From positions 679,504-743,503 of the forward strand of contig NZ_LN909063.1 in NCBI RefSeq assembly GCF_001486505.1: 64,000 nt of DNA, read 5' to 3'. Made by a program: the position numbers and the translations under genes. The first letter of the stretch is position 1, and the number at the start of each line of letters is the position of its first letter. Of the stretch, positions 45,229 to 53,992 are shown in pieces. The DNA is from Paenibacillus rubinfantis. GTDB lineage: Bacteria > Bacillota > Bacilli > Paenibacillales > Paenibacillaceae. A model generated the notes under the pieces. That model was not told where the DNA came from and searched no databases. It saw nothing but the letters and a program-made list of their open reading frames with translations.

Positions 45229-46251
45229 ATGAAGCTGCTTGTCACAGGCGGTGCTGGTTTTATTGGTAGTAACTTTGTTTTATATATGCTAGAGCAGCAT
45301 CCGGATTTTCAAATCATCAATGTGGATGCACTTACTTATGCCGGAAACCTGGAGAACCTGAAGTCGGTGGAGGGTAATCCTAATCATTCGTTTGTCAAAG
45401 CGGACATTACGGATGCCATGGCAATGGATCAACTGATCGGCCAAGGTGTTGATGTGGTTGTCAATTTTGCGGCAGAATCGCATGTGGATCGCAGTATCCT
45501 GGAACCGGATGTTTTCGTAAAGACAAATGTGCTTGGGACACAAGTTTTACTTGATGCGGTGAAAAAACATGGGGTCAAGAAGTACGTTCAAGTGTCTACC
45601 GATGAGGTGTACGGAACTCTGGGTGAGACTGGACTGTTTACGGAAGAGACGCCGCTTGCACCCAATAGCCCTTATTCGGCTAGTAAGGCCGGCGGAGATT
45701 TGCTTGTTCGCGCTTATCACGAAACGTTTGGGCTGCCTGTTAACATAACGCGTTGCTCCAACAACTACGGACCGTATCAATTCCCGGAAAAGCTGATTCC
45801 ACTAATGATCTCCAAAGCATTGGCTGATGAGCCGTTACCAGTCTATGGGGACGGTTTGAACATTCGTGACTGGTTGTATGTGGAGGATCATTGCAGCGCA
45901 ATCGATCTTGTGATCCATGAAGGCCGGGATGGCGAAGTTTACAATATTGGCGGTAATAACGAGCGAACCAATTTGCATATTGTGGGTACGATTCTGGAGC
46001 AGCTTGGGAAGCCGGAATTGTTGATTAAGCATGTCGAGGATCGTCCTGGGCATGACCGTCGGTATGGCATCGATCCGACGAAGACCATGAAGGAGCTTGG
46101 TTGGAAGCCAAAGCATTCGTTTGAAACCGGAATTAAAGAAACGATTCGCTGGTACCTGGATAACAAGGAATGGTGGACCCGGATTCAAACAGGGGCTTAC
46201 CAGGACTATTACGCCAAACAGTACGGCAACCGTCTGGGTGACTCTATATGA
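45229..46251 (+). CDS. rmlB: dTDP-glucose 4,6-dehydratase
   Basis: Second step of dTDP-L-rhamnose synthesis; an NAD-dependent extended short-chain dehydrogenase of 340 residues. GGAGFIGSNF is at residue 7, then NFAAESHVDRSI, VSTDEVYGTLGE (Thr-Asp-Glu catalytic triad with the later Tyr-x3-Lys in YSASKAGGD), and RCSNNYGPYQFPEKLIPLMI. Ribosome site AGGAGG. Base composition is visibly more balanced than in the genes upstream, hinting at a join between segments of different origin. The stop overlaps the rmlD start by 4 bases. Confidence 0.95.
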   Translation: MKLLVTGGAGFIGSNFVLYMLEQHPDFQIINVDALTYAGNLENLKSVEGNPNHSFVKADITDAMAMDQLIGQGVDVVVNFAAESHVDRSILEPDVFVKTNVLGTQVLLDAVKKHGVKKYVQVSTDEVYGTLGETGLFTEETPLAPNSPYSASKAGGDLLVRAYHETFGLPVNITRCSNNYGPYQFPEKLIPLMISKALADEPLPVYGDGLNIRDWLYVEDHCSAIDLVIHEGRDGEVYNIGGNNERTNLHIVGTILEQLGKPELLIKHVEDRPGHDRRYGIDPTKTMKELGWKPKHSFETGIKETIRWYLDNKEWWTRIQTGAYQDYYAKQYGNRLGDSI

Positions 46252-47126
46252 GAGTGCTTGTAACCGGAGCTAAAGGGCAGTTAGGCCATGATGTCGTGCG
46301 TCTCTTTGAGAATGCAGGACACCATGTGTTGCCATGCGATCGAGATTCGTTGGATATAACCCATTATGCGATGTGTTTGGAACGTGTACAGCAGTTTAAG
46401 CCGGAAGTGATCATCCATTGTGCGGCCTACACTGCTGTTGATCAAGCGGAAATTGATGTGGATACGGCTTATGCAGTTAATGCGGTTGGTACGCGTAATA
46501 TGGTGGTTGCGGCTGAGCGGGTGAAGGCAAAGTTCTGCTATATTAGTACGGACTATGTATTTGATGGAACTGCAGCGAAACCCTATCACGAATACGATAA
46601 CACTAACCCTCAAAGTGTTTACGGAAAGTCGAAACGAGCCGGCGAGATCGTAGTTCAGAGTTTGTCTTCTGCTTTTTTTATTGTAAGAACCTCCTGGGTT
46701 TATGGGCTTCATGGAAATAATTTCGTAAAAACGATGCTTAAACTAGGTCAAGAGAGACCGATCCTTCATGTGGTGAAAGATCAAAAGGGATCGCCGACGT
46801 ATACCGTTGATTTAGCCGTTTTTTTACTAGATCTGATTCGAACGGAGAAGTATGGGATATACCATGCTTCAAATTCAGGGGAATGCACCTGGTATGAATT
46901 CGCACGGTCTATATTTGAGGAAGCTCGAGATATATTAGAGTATAATTACCCAGTACGTGTCGAGCCATGCGCAACTGAAGACTTTCCACGCCCTGCTCCG
47001 CGTCCTCGGAACTCGACTATGGATCACTTATCTATTCGTACAAATGGAATTAGAGATTTACGACCTTGGCGGGATGGACTGCAGGATTTTTTAAGCATAC
47101 TGAAAGTAAGTAATATTAACCAATAA
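46248..47126 (+). CDS. rmlD: dTDP-4-dehydrorhamnose reductase
   Basis: Last step of dTDP-L-rhamnose synthesis, 292 residues. GAKGQLGHDV is the NADPH loop at residues 7-16, then CAAYTAVDQAE, STDYVFDG and the catalytic YGKSKRAGE. SWVYG and the C-terminal RPRNSTMD, a substrate-binding segment, are also typical. Translation is coupled to rmlB by an ATGA overlap. A strong terminator directly follows, so it ends the wzm-to-rmlD transcription unit. Confidence 0.94.
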   Translation: MRVLVTGAKGQLGHDVVRLFENAGHHVLPCDRDSLDITHYAMCLERVQQFKPEVIIHCAAYTAVDQAEIDVDTAYAVNAVGTRNMVVAAERVKAKFCYISTDYVFDGTAAKPYHEYDNTNPQSVYGKSKRAGEIVVQSLSSAFFIVRTSWVYGLHGNNFVKTMLKLGQERPILHVVKDQKGSPTYTVDLAVFLLDLIRTEKYGIYHASNSGECTWYEFARSIFEEARDILEYNYPVRVEPCATEDFPRPAPRPRNSTMDHLSIRTNGIRDLRPWRDGLQDFLSILKVSNINQ

Positions 47127-47173
47127 TGCAAAATCGCTGGTACTTGTGAAACCAGCGTTTTTGCATTATTGGT
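47121..47173. terminator. Strong bidirectional terminator after rmlD
   Basis: CCAATAATGCAAAA-CGCTGG pairs with CCAGCG-TTTTTGCATTATTGG. It has T-rich sequence in both directions and also lies at the end of the convergent acetyltransferase remnant. Confidence 0.88.
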
Positions 47174-47197
47174 ACAATGATAAACCTGGCAAATGGT

Positions 47198-47772
47198 TTA
47201 AGCCTTTTTGTAATGTTTTTTAATAAAGCCATCAATATTGCTATCCATGAGCAAGTCCCATTCTTTTGAAATCTTTTCGAATGTCCATTCCCACCAAGCT
47301 ATCTGAAGTAACTTTTTTATTTGGTTTTTCGAGAACCTATAATTTATTATCTTCCCCGGATTACCACCAACGATTGCATATGGTGGCACATTCTTTGTAA
47401 TTACGCTATTGGCAGCAATTACTGCTCCGTCTGATAAGTAACACCTGAAAGGATTAGTGCTCCTTTTCCGACCCAAACATCATTCCCTATGACAACGTTA
47501 CCTTTGGATTTCGGGTGCCCAATAATATGGGTTGCATCTTGGAAAATAGCATTAAAAGGATATGTAGTTACCCAATCAATTCGGTGTTCTCCACCTAACA
47601 TAATTGTTACATCTTTTGCTAATGAACAAAACTTTCCTATTTTTAGTGTGGTTCCTTCTCCCCAAGAAAGTACTTGAGGATCTCCATAAGTCCAATCACC
47701 TATATCATAATTTTTATTTTTATCTAGTCGATTAGTAAAAACCGTTTTTTCGTTCAACAGTTTGACCATCAT
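47198..47772 (-). pseudogene. Hexapeptide-repeat acetyltransferase, frameshifted
   Basis: A CatB/WbbJ-like left-handed beta-helix acyltransferase split in two frames. The first part (to about 47440) has LSWGEGTTLKIGKFCSLAKDV, the catalytic-His region GEHRIDWVTTYPF and IGNDVWVGKGALILSGVT. After a probable 1-base loss within TATCAGACGG the other frame continues with DGAVIAANSVITKNVPPYAIVGGNPGKIINYRF to the end. Read together, about 190 residues of a normal protein appear. A ribosome site AAGGAG precedes the ATG. Either a recent pseudogene or a sequencing error. Confidence 0.75.
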
Positions 47773-48038
47773 CCTACTCCTTTACCATATACTATCCACA
47801 ATCGATTGGAATAAAATTATCTTATCAAACTCTATAATATAATTGAGAGGCTAGTTGGCAAAACATAGGCAATAAAATGTAGAAGGACCAAGAAAAAGCA
47901 ACTCCTTTATAGTTTGATGTCTCGATTTTAACTTTTCAAAATCTCCTATACAATAGAAAAATCAGCGGTTCGTTAATTGTTTTATACGTTGGCTTGCTTT
48001 GAACTAATTTTGCTCATTAATGAAAAGGAACTTACTTT

Positions 48039-48980
48039 ATGGCATCAAATCCAACTGTTAACGTACAAATCGTAACCTATAATAGTGCAAATGATATCGC
48101 AGAGTGCCTGAATGCCGTACAGCAGCAGTCTTATCCGATTAAAGAAGTCGTCGTTATCGATAATGCTGCTAGTGATGGGACTGTTGATCGGGTGAGGACC
48201 TACATGAAGAATGCAAATATCAATAATATACAGCTTGTTCTCAATCCAAGCAACACCGGCTTCGCTCCTGCCCACAACCAGGGGATTCGCCTAACGCAAA
48301 GTGATTATGTTTTAGTATTGAATCCAGACGTGCAGCTTGGAACTGAATATGTCGAGCGTCTTGTGGAGGTCATGGAGCATCGTCCAGAGGTGGGGAGTGC
48401 TACGGGACTGCTCATCTTAAAGTCAACTCCGGATATCGTCGACAGTACCGGTCTGGCGATGAACGGGATTTGGCGCGCCTTTGACCGCGGAGCTGGGGAA
48501 CCGGTCAGTCAATGGAGGGTATCCGGCGAAGTGTTTGGCGTATCCGGTGCGGCTGCCCTGTACAGGCGTGCGATGATCGATGAAATATCGATCGCCGGCG
48601 AGTTTTTTGATGAGGATTTTTTTGCCTATAAAGAGGATGTGGATGTGGCTTGGCGGGCTAACTTGCTTGGCTGGAAAGCCTACTATTGTGCGGAGGCCGT
48701 GGCCACTCATGAGAGAGGCTGGAAGAAGGGCAGCCGCCATTCGCAGCCCCTGTTTATTCGCCAATATTCCTATATTAATCGCTACAAAATGATCTATAAG
48801 AATCTGTCGGGATACCGTTGGATCAAATCTCTGCCGAAGCTGCTTGCTTACGAGCTGGCGAGTAACGGGTATATGCTTTTAAGAGAGCCTAAGGTACTAG
48901 GAGCATGGAAGGGCTTCATTCATAAACTGCCGGAATTGCGGGAGAAGCGGCAGGGGATTAAAAAAAGGTTGAAACTCTGA
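48039..48980 (+). CDS. GT2 family glycosyltransferase (rhamnosyltransferase-like)
   Basis: 313 residues: VNVQIVTYNSANDIAECLNAV, VVIDNAASDGTVD, the DxD-equivalent LVLNPDVQLG, and the base region EDFFAYKEDVDVAWRANLLGWKAYY, as in WbbL/RfbF-type rhamnosyltransferases. A soluble or peripheral enzyme acting on the cytoplasmic face. It follows a 260-base A+T-rich spacer after the acetyltransferase remnant and begins a group of three genes in the same direction for glycan initiation and extension. Specific sugar not determinable. Confidence 0.85.
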   Translation: MASNPTVNVQIVTYNSANDIAECLNAVQQQSYPIKEVVVIDNAASDGTVDRVRTYMKNANINNIQLVLNPSNTGFAPAHNQGIRLTQSDYVLVLNPDVQLGTEYVERLVEVMEHRPEVGSATGLLILKSTPDIVDSTGLAMNGIWRAFDRGAGEPVSQWRVSGEVFGVSGAAALYRRAMIDEISIAGEFFDEDFFAYKEDVDVAWRANLLGWKAYYCAEAVATHERGWKKGSRHSQPLFIRQYSYINRYKMIYKNLSGYRWIKSLPKLLAYELASNGYMLLREPKVLGAWKGFIHKLPELREKRQGIKKRLKL

Positions 48981-49021
48981 TTTACTCATATTATGTGGAA
49001 ATAGGGCACCATGATAATCTG

Positions 49022-49030
49022 TGCTATAAT
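49022..49030 (+). promoter_or_regulatory. Extended -10 promoter for the GT-priming transferase pair
   Basis: TGCTATAAT is an extended -10 element 43 bases before the glycosyltransferase start. No strong -35 box is seen. Confidence 0.5.
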
Positions 49031-49072
49031 GTCGATAGACTACTATATTTGTAGATTCGGAGCGCATAAATC

Positions 49073-50002
49073 ATGGATTTAAGTATATTGATTGTAAATT
49101 ACAATACGCGTCAGTTGACTTTGGACTGTCTGCGGTCGGTATACGACGCGGAGACGGTCTATTCGTACGAAGTGATTGTGGTCGACAATGCTTCGGCGGA
49201 TGGTTCGGTGGAGGCGATTCGCAGCGAGTATCCGAATGTGGTGCTGATCGCGAATCAGGACAACACGGGATTTGCCAAAGCGAACAATCAAGGGATGGCC
49301 ATCGCTCAAGGGCGCTACGTTCTGCTCTTGAATTCGGATACCGTAGTGCAGCCCGATACGTTCCAGACCATGGTTTCTTATATGGATGAACACCCGGAAC
49401 TCGGAGCCTCGGGGTGCAAAGTTATCCTGCCGAACGGTTCGCTGGATAAAGCGTGCAGAAGGGGATTTCCAACTCCGTCTGCGTCCTTTTACTATGCCTT
49501 CGGATTCTCGAAGTTCTTTCCGGACAATCCGAAGTTTAACCAGTATCAGTTGGGGTACAAGGATCCGAACGAGACTTACCCCGTCGATTGCTTGGTTGGC
49601 GCCTTTATGCTGGTGAGACAGGAGACGATCCGTCAGGTTGGAGGTCTGGACGAAACCTTCTTTATGTACGGAGAAGACATCGACTGGTGCTACCGCATCA
49701 AGCAAGCGGGCTGGGGCATTCATTATCATCCGGCTACATACATTGTTCACTATAAGGGAGCCAGCAGCCGGCGCAAGCCCTTTAAGATCATCTATGAATT
49801 TCACCGCGCGATGTGGGTCTTTCACCGGAAACATTATCTTCGTCATTATTCCTGGATCACGAACGCAGCCGTTTACAGCGGCATTTCGTTGAAGTTCCTC
49901 TTATCCCTAGCCAAAAACAGACTGCTCCCGCTAGGTGCGAGAACGCCATCTGGAGCGGTCAAGCCGGAGTCGGCGGAAGTTAAAATGGAGGTGAGATCAT
50001 GA
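49073..50002 (+). CDS. GT2 family glycosyltransferase (rhamnosyltransferase-like)
   Basis: 309 residues with LSILIVNYNTRQLTLDCLRSV, VVDNASADGSVEAI, LLLNSDTVVQPDTF and FFMYGEDIDWCYRIKQAGW (the ED base motif). It is similar in plan to the glycosyltransferase encoded upstream, and the two may be old duplicates. Its stop overlaps the start of the phosphoglycosyltransferase gene by 4 bases, so it is likely to add the second sugar to the lipid-linked primer, which is inference from coupling. Preceded by a weak ribosome site (CGGAG). Confidence 0.87.
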   Translation: MDLSILIVNYNTRQLTLDCLRSVYDAETVYSYEVIVVDNASADGSVEAIRSEYPNVVLIANQDNTGFAKANNQGMAIAQGRYVLLLNSDTVVQPDTFQTMVSYMDEHPELGASGCKVILPNGSLDKACRRGFPTPSASFYYAFGFSKFFPDNPKFNQYQLGYKDPNETYPVDCLVGAFMLVRQETIRQVGGLDETFFMYGEDIDWCYRIKQAGWGIHYHPATYIVHYKGASSRRKPFKIIYEFHRAMWVFHRKHYLRHYSWITNAAVYSGISLKFLLSLAKNRLLPLGARTPSGAVKPESAEVKMEVRS

Positions 50003-51405
50003 TCCGTAAGAACCAACGGTTCTTAACCCAACTGTATATTCTGACGGATTTTGTGTCCATCCAGATTTCCTTCCTGCTTGCTTGGTGGGTGAAATTCGAA
50101 AGCGGCCTGATCGCTTACGAGAAGCCGCTGCCTGTAGAGATATATGCTTTTTGGAGCGTTGTTTATGGGGCAATTGCGGTTTTTGTCGGCGTCTTAATTT
50201 CCCTGTATACCCCTAAACGCAAAAAACGCTTCGCCGATGAAGTCTGGAAGATCGTTCAGGTTCATGTGGCGAGTTTATTTCTCTTGTTTGGCCTGATGTT
50301 CTTCTTCAAGCAAGTGGATATTTCCCGTCTTTATTTGGCGATCTATATGATGTTCAACATGCTCCTGATCTTGTTCTATCGGTACTTCTTGAAAAATAGC
50401 CTAAAGCAGCTTCGGAAGAAGGGGTACAACAAGCAGTTTGTCCTGATTCTCGGAGCCGGGTCCTTAGGCCAGCGTTTTCACAACAATCTCAAACAATACC
50501 CGGAGCTTGGCTATGAAATCGTCGGATTTCTGGATGATCATAAGGCCTGGGACGGGATCGAGGCGGCACGCTATAAACCGATTCTGGGAAGGATCGATCA
50601 ACTGGAGAGCGTCTTGCAGGACAAGTTGATTGACGAGGTCGTTCTTGCGCTTCCCCTGGAGGCGCATCACCGTTATGCCCAGATCATTTCTATCTGTGAA
50701 AAAGTAGGGGTCAGAACGCTCATCATCCCGGATTTCTTCGATTATCTACCGGCCCGTCCGTATTTTGATAATTTTGCCGGAATGCCGATGATTAACGTCA
50801 GGGATATTCCGCTGGACTTGACCGGGAATCGGGTGGCCAAGCGAATCTTCGATATCGTGTTCTCCCTGCTGGCGATCCTCCTTACTTCTCCGGTGATGCT
50901 GTTTGTGGCCATTGGGGTCAAGTTAACCTCGAAAGGTCCGATGATCTTTAAGCAGGAGCGGGTAGGGTTAAACCGGCGGACGTTTCAAATGTACAAGTTC
51001 CGTTCGATGCGGGTGCTGTCCGAGGGAGTCGAGGACACAGGGTGGACGACGGAAAACGACCCCCGGCGCACCAAGTTCGGAGCTTTTATCCGCAAGACGA
51101 GCCTTGACGAGCTGCCGCAGTTTTTCAATGTACTGGCCGGACATATGAGTGTGGTTGGTCCCCGCCCCGAGCGGCCTTATTATGTAGATCAGTTTAAGGA
51201 AGAAGTGCCGAAATACATGGTGAAGCACCATGTTCGGCCAGGCATCACCGGTTGGGCGCAAACCCATGGGCTTCGTGGAGATACGTCGATCGAGGAACGC
51301 ATTAAATACGATATTTTCTATATTGAGAACTGGTCGATCTTATTGGATATCAAGATTGTGTTGCGCACCGTCGTGAATGGCTTTATCAATAAAAATGCAT
51401 ACTGA
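49999..51405 (+). CDS. Undecaprenyl-phosphate glucose/galactose phosphotransferase (WbaP/WcaJ/WsaP type)
   Basis: Starts glycan assembly by moving sugar-1-phosphate from a UDP-sugar to undecaprenyl phosphate. 468 residues: four N-terminal spans (about 10-130), a CoA-binding-like Rossmann region ([13 protein letters not shown] near 150), a fifth hydrophobic segment ([27 protein letters not shown]) and the C-terminal catalytic domain with [49 protein letters not shown] and RPGITGWAQ. This is the polyisoprenyl-phosphate hexose-1-phosphate transferase architecture. The substrate could be UDP-glucose (galU) or UDP-galactose. A terminator follows. Confidence 0.92.
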   Translation: MIRKNQRFLTQLYILTDFVSIQISFLLAWWVKFESGLIAYEKPLPVEIYAFWSVVYGAIAVFVGVLISLYTPKRKKRFADEVWKIVQVHVASLFLLFGLMFFFKQVDISRLYLAIYMMFNMLLILFYRYFLKNSLKQLRKKGYNKQFVLILGAGSLGQRFHNNLKQYPELGYEIVGFLDDHKAWDGIEAARYKPILGRIDQLESVLQDKLIDEVVLALPLEAHHRYAQIISICEKVGVRTLIIPDFFDYLPARPYFDNFAGMPMINVRDIPLDLTGNRVAKRIFDIVFSLLAILLTSPVMLFVAIGVKLTSKGPMIFKQERVGLNRRTFQMYKFRSMRVLSEGVEDTGWTTENDPRRTKFGAFIRKTSLDELPQFFNVLAGHMSVVGPRPERPYYVDQFKEEVPKYMVKHHVRPGITGWAQTHGLRGDTSIEERIKYDIFYIENWSILLDIKIVLRTVVNGFINKNAY

Positions 51406-51429
51406 CCGGGAGACAGTTCCCGACAGCAG

Positions 51430-51464
51430 AAAACGGTCTTTTCACCTAGAAAAGACCGTTTTTT
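51430..51464. terminator. Terminator after the phosphoglycosyltransferase
   Basis: AAAACGGTCTTTT pairs perfectly with AAAAGACCGTTTT around CACCTAG, with T runs in both directions. It serves the convergent acyltransferase gene as well. Confidence 0.88.
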
Positions 51465-51474
51465 CGATTCCCGC

Positions 51475-52617
51475 TTACCCCGCCACCCCTCGGTCCACAC
51501 CAACTCGCATCCTCCGCCAACGATCTCTCATTTTGCGGTAGCCGATGCACAAGCCCACGCTGATGCCGGCGCATAGGATAAACGAAATTAGCGTCTGGGC
51601 GTATACGCCCAGGAAACCGAGATAATTCAAAGCTAGCAGGTTCGTGAATCGCAAAATAAACGCATGGACCAGATAGGCACCAAACGAGTACCTGCCGATG
51701 AGGCTTAAAGCTCTGCCGAGCTTCGTCGGCGTGGCGGTCAAGCGTTGGGCCGCATAATACAGAGCCGGAAGCATCGCCAGAACGGCCAGCATCATCAGCG
51801 GTCTGAGCGGTCCTGTTACGTAGGAGCTGGTCAAATAGTTGCCGGCGGACTGGCCTTCGTTGATGCCCCAGATTTTCACACCGATATAAATCAGAAAGAG
51901 GATGGTAATTGCAAGACTGACGCCCCATAGGGACTGCATCGCCTTTTTCCAGCGTTCATAATACAAGCCGGCCAACCCGCCTAATACGAAATAAAATGTC
52001 CAGAACAGAAAGTTTCGGTCCAGGTAGGTGTAGAGGGTTTGCAGAATCGGTTGGTTCGATTGAAAGTATCCCTTCGACAGTACCTCAACCAGAACAAGGT
52101 TGGCGGCCAGGAATACCAAGACGACTGCCAAATTGGCGGAAGCCGGCCGTTTGCCCGACAGAATTAAACGGAAGACGGGAAACAGCAGATAAAACGGAAT
52201 AATCATGACCATAAACCACAAATGGTAGGAGGCTTTTCCCGTAAAAGCCAACTCTACGACATGGAGGAACTCGCCCCAATGATGAAAGACAGCCCCCCCG
52301 CTAAGCATACTCACCCAAACATAGTAAAAGAGCGTCCAGAACAGATAGGGAAGGACTACTTGCTGCCCTCTTCTTTTTAGGAATCGTCCATATTGAAAGG
52401 ACTGGTCGTAGTTGTAAAACAACACTACGCCGGTGATAAATACAAAGAGCGGTACAGCGAACCGAATCAATCCCAGGAAGGTCGTCCCCAGGCTCACGGA
52501 GAACGGCGACAAACCGGGCTGAACAAATAATCCGGCGATCGCATGCTGCAGCGCAACGGCCAAGAAGGCCGCACCGCGAAGCGCTTCGATCTCTTCCAGC
52601 TTCGTTTTTCTCTTCAT
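51475..52617 (-). CDS. Acyltransferase family 3 membrane protein
   Basis: 380 residues with about ten membrane spans. It opens with LEEIEALRGAAFLAVALQHAI, the motif with the catalytic His in family 3 acyltransferases (OafA, OatA-like), and has the R-x3-Y-L-like segments FLKRRGQQVVLPYLFWTLFYYVW. No extracellular SGNH domain is fused. Such proteins O-acylate surface glycans or peptidoglycan, and its position at the end of the glycan locus suggests modification of that polymer. Expressed from the opposite strand, with its own ribosome site (TGGAGGA). Confidence 0.85.
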   Translation of the reverse strand: MKRKTKLEEIEALRGAAFLAVALQHAIAGLFVQPGLSPFSVSLGTTFLGLIRFAVPLFVFITGVVLFYNYDQSFQYGRFLKRRGQQVVLPYLFWTLFYYVWVSMLSGGAVFHHWGEFLHVVELAFTGKASYHLWFMVMIIPFYLLFPVFRLILSGKRPASANLAVVLVFLAANLVLVEVLSKGYFQSNQPILQTLYTYLDRNFLFWTFYFVLGGLAGLYYERWKKAMQSLWGVSLAITILFLIYIGVKIWGINEGQSAGNYLTSSYVTGPLRPLMMLAVLAMLPALYYAAQRLTATPTKLGRALSLIGRYSFGAYLVHAFILRFTNLLALNYLGFLGVYAQTLISFILCAGISVGLCIGYRKMRDRWRRMRVGVDRGVAG

Positions 52618-52803
52618 GAATTATCCTCCACGGTTGTTTTGCATAGAATGACCATAAAGAAATTAGGCGTATTCGTCAACCGTATTCCCTGAATCTACCG
52701 GGGGCGGGAGGCGAAAGGGAGCGGTGCTGACCCATGCCGAGTTCAAGGCGGCAAAAATCCGATAAAAACGGATCTTTTTTTCTGTTCGCATCCGACGCGA
52801 ACA

Positions 52804-52832
52804 TTGACAGGGTACCCCCGGTAACATAGACT
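52804..52832 (+). promoter_or_regulatory. Sigma-A promoter for pcrB
   Basis: TTGACA (perfect -35) and TAGACT (-10, 4 of 6) are 17 bases apart, about 130 bases before pcrB. The spacer holds the palindrome GGTACCCCCGGTAAC-like sequence. Confidence 0.6.
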
Positions 52833-52959
52833 AGAAACTGAACTAAAAACGAGTCATCTTCCTGATTGATAGATCAGATGGACGAGCAGGAGCGGGGCGG
52901 AGCAGAATGCCCCGTTTTTCGCGGTCCTTCTGCCGAAATAGCCGTTGGAGGAATGGAAA

Positions 52960-53676
52960 TTGAAGCAGATGATACGTGCCTGGCGGCATGTGTTTAAGCT
53001 GGATCCGGACCGTGACTTGGACGATGCCGCATTGGAAGCGGTGTGCCAGTCGGGCACGGATGCCGTGATGATCGGCGGATCCAGCGGGGTGACCTATGAG
53101 AATACGGTAGATTTGCTGTCCCGGGTACGCCGTTTTGAGGTGCCTTGCGTATTGGAGATCTCCGATCTGGAGGCGGTCGTGCCGGGATTTGACTTATATA
53201 TGATCCCGATTGTGCTGAACGCCGGACACCCTGACTGGATCATTGGGCAACATGCCCGAGCAATCGAGCAATACGGCCACCTGATCCCTTGGGAGCTGCT
53301 TATGCCGGAAGGGTATCTCGTGCTGAATCCGGAGGCGACGGTCGCCAAGGTCACGGAGGCGCAAGCCCCGTTGGATTCGGCGGAAGCCCGGGCGTATGCC
53401 CAGGTGGCCGACCGTTTGCTGCAGCTGCCGATTGTGTACTTGGAATACAGTGGCCAAATCGGCGACTTTGAACTGGTGGCGGATGTGCGGCGAACGCTGG
53501 ATCAAGCACGCCTGTTTTATGGCGGCGGGATCGCGGACGCGGAAACCGCGCGCCGCGCCGCTGCCGTGAGCGATACGGTGATCGTAGGCAACGCCGTGTA
53601 TGAGAACCTGGAGCAGGCGCTGGAGACAGTGGAGGCGGTGAAGGGCACCGCTACCGCTGCAGCTAAGAAGAGCTAG
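52960..53676 (+). CDS. pcrB: Heptaprenylglyceryl phosphate synthase PcrB
   Basis: TIM-barrel prenyltransferase that joins heptaprenyl diphosphate to sn-glycerol-1-phosphate, giving the archaeal-type ether lipid found in Bacillales. About 238 residues: WRHVFKLDPDRDLDD, SGTDAVMIGGSSGVTYEN (phosphate-binding), PIVLNAGHPDWIIGQHARAI, VYLEYSGQIG (catalytic Tyr/Glu region) and FYGGGIADAETAR (second phosphate site). I chose the TTG start 8 bases after GGAGG; an ATG 9 bases later is possible. Gene order pcrB-pcrA-ligA is the same as in B. subtilis. Confidence 0.93.
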   Translation: MKQMIRAWRHVFKLDPDRDLDDAALEAVCQSGTDAVMIGGSSGVTYENTVDLLSRVRRFEVPCVLEISDLEAVVPGFDLYMIPIVLNAGHPDWIIGQHARAIEQYGHLIPWELLMPEGYLVLNPEATVAKVTEAQAPLDSAEARAYAQVADRLLQLPIVYLEYSGQIGDFELVADVRRTLDQARLFYGGGIADAETARRAAAVSDTVIVGNAVYENLEQALETVEAVKGTATAAAKKS

Positions 53677-53752
53677 AAGCGGTAAAGAGGTGGCCGAACT
53701 GAACAAACGTCACCACTGCCATCTGCGTCGAGAGGAAGGGTCTCCAGCTTTG

Positions 53753-53930
53753 TAACGGACACCAGTGACCTTATCGCTCGGAACAACGAGGCCCGGCGCA
53801 GCTAACGGACTGAGAAGACCTTATTTGTCCCAATTTGGCCCCTCCCGACTCGGTTGGGGTGAAATAGCGTCGTCTGAGTCCGTTACATCGGGAAATCCGC
53901 GATAACTGATAACGCCTCTGGAGTCCGTTA
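53753..53930. repeat. TAACGGAC fold-back repeat, block 4
   Basis: Forward units begin TAACGGAC at 53753 and 53803, with CCTTATCG or CCTTATTTG following. Reverse units end in GAGTCCGTTA at about 53885 and 53930. The last 15 bases add a small palindrome, GATAACTGATAAC/GTTATCAGTTATC. It fills the pcrB-pcrA gap, so it would be transcribed if the two genes form an operon. Confidence 0.8.
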
Positions 53931-53992
53931 TCAGTTATCGCGAAGACGAAGATAAAGAAGATGTGTGTCTATAAAAGGAAGGAGCAAGTTTG

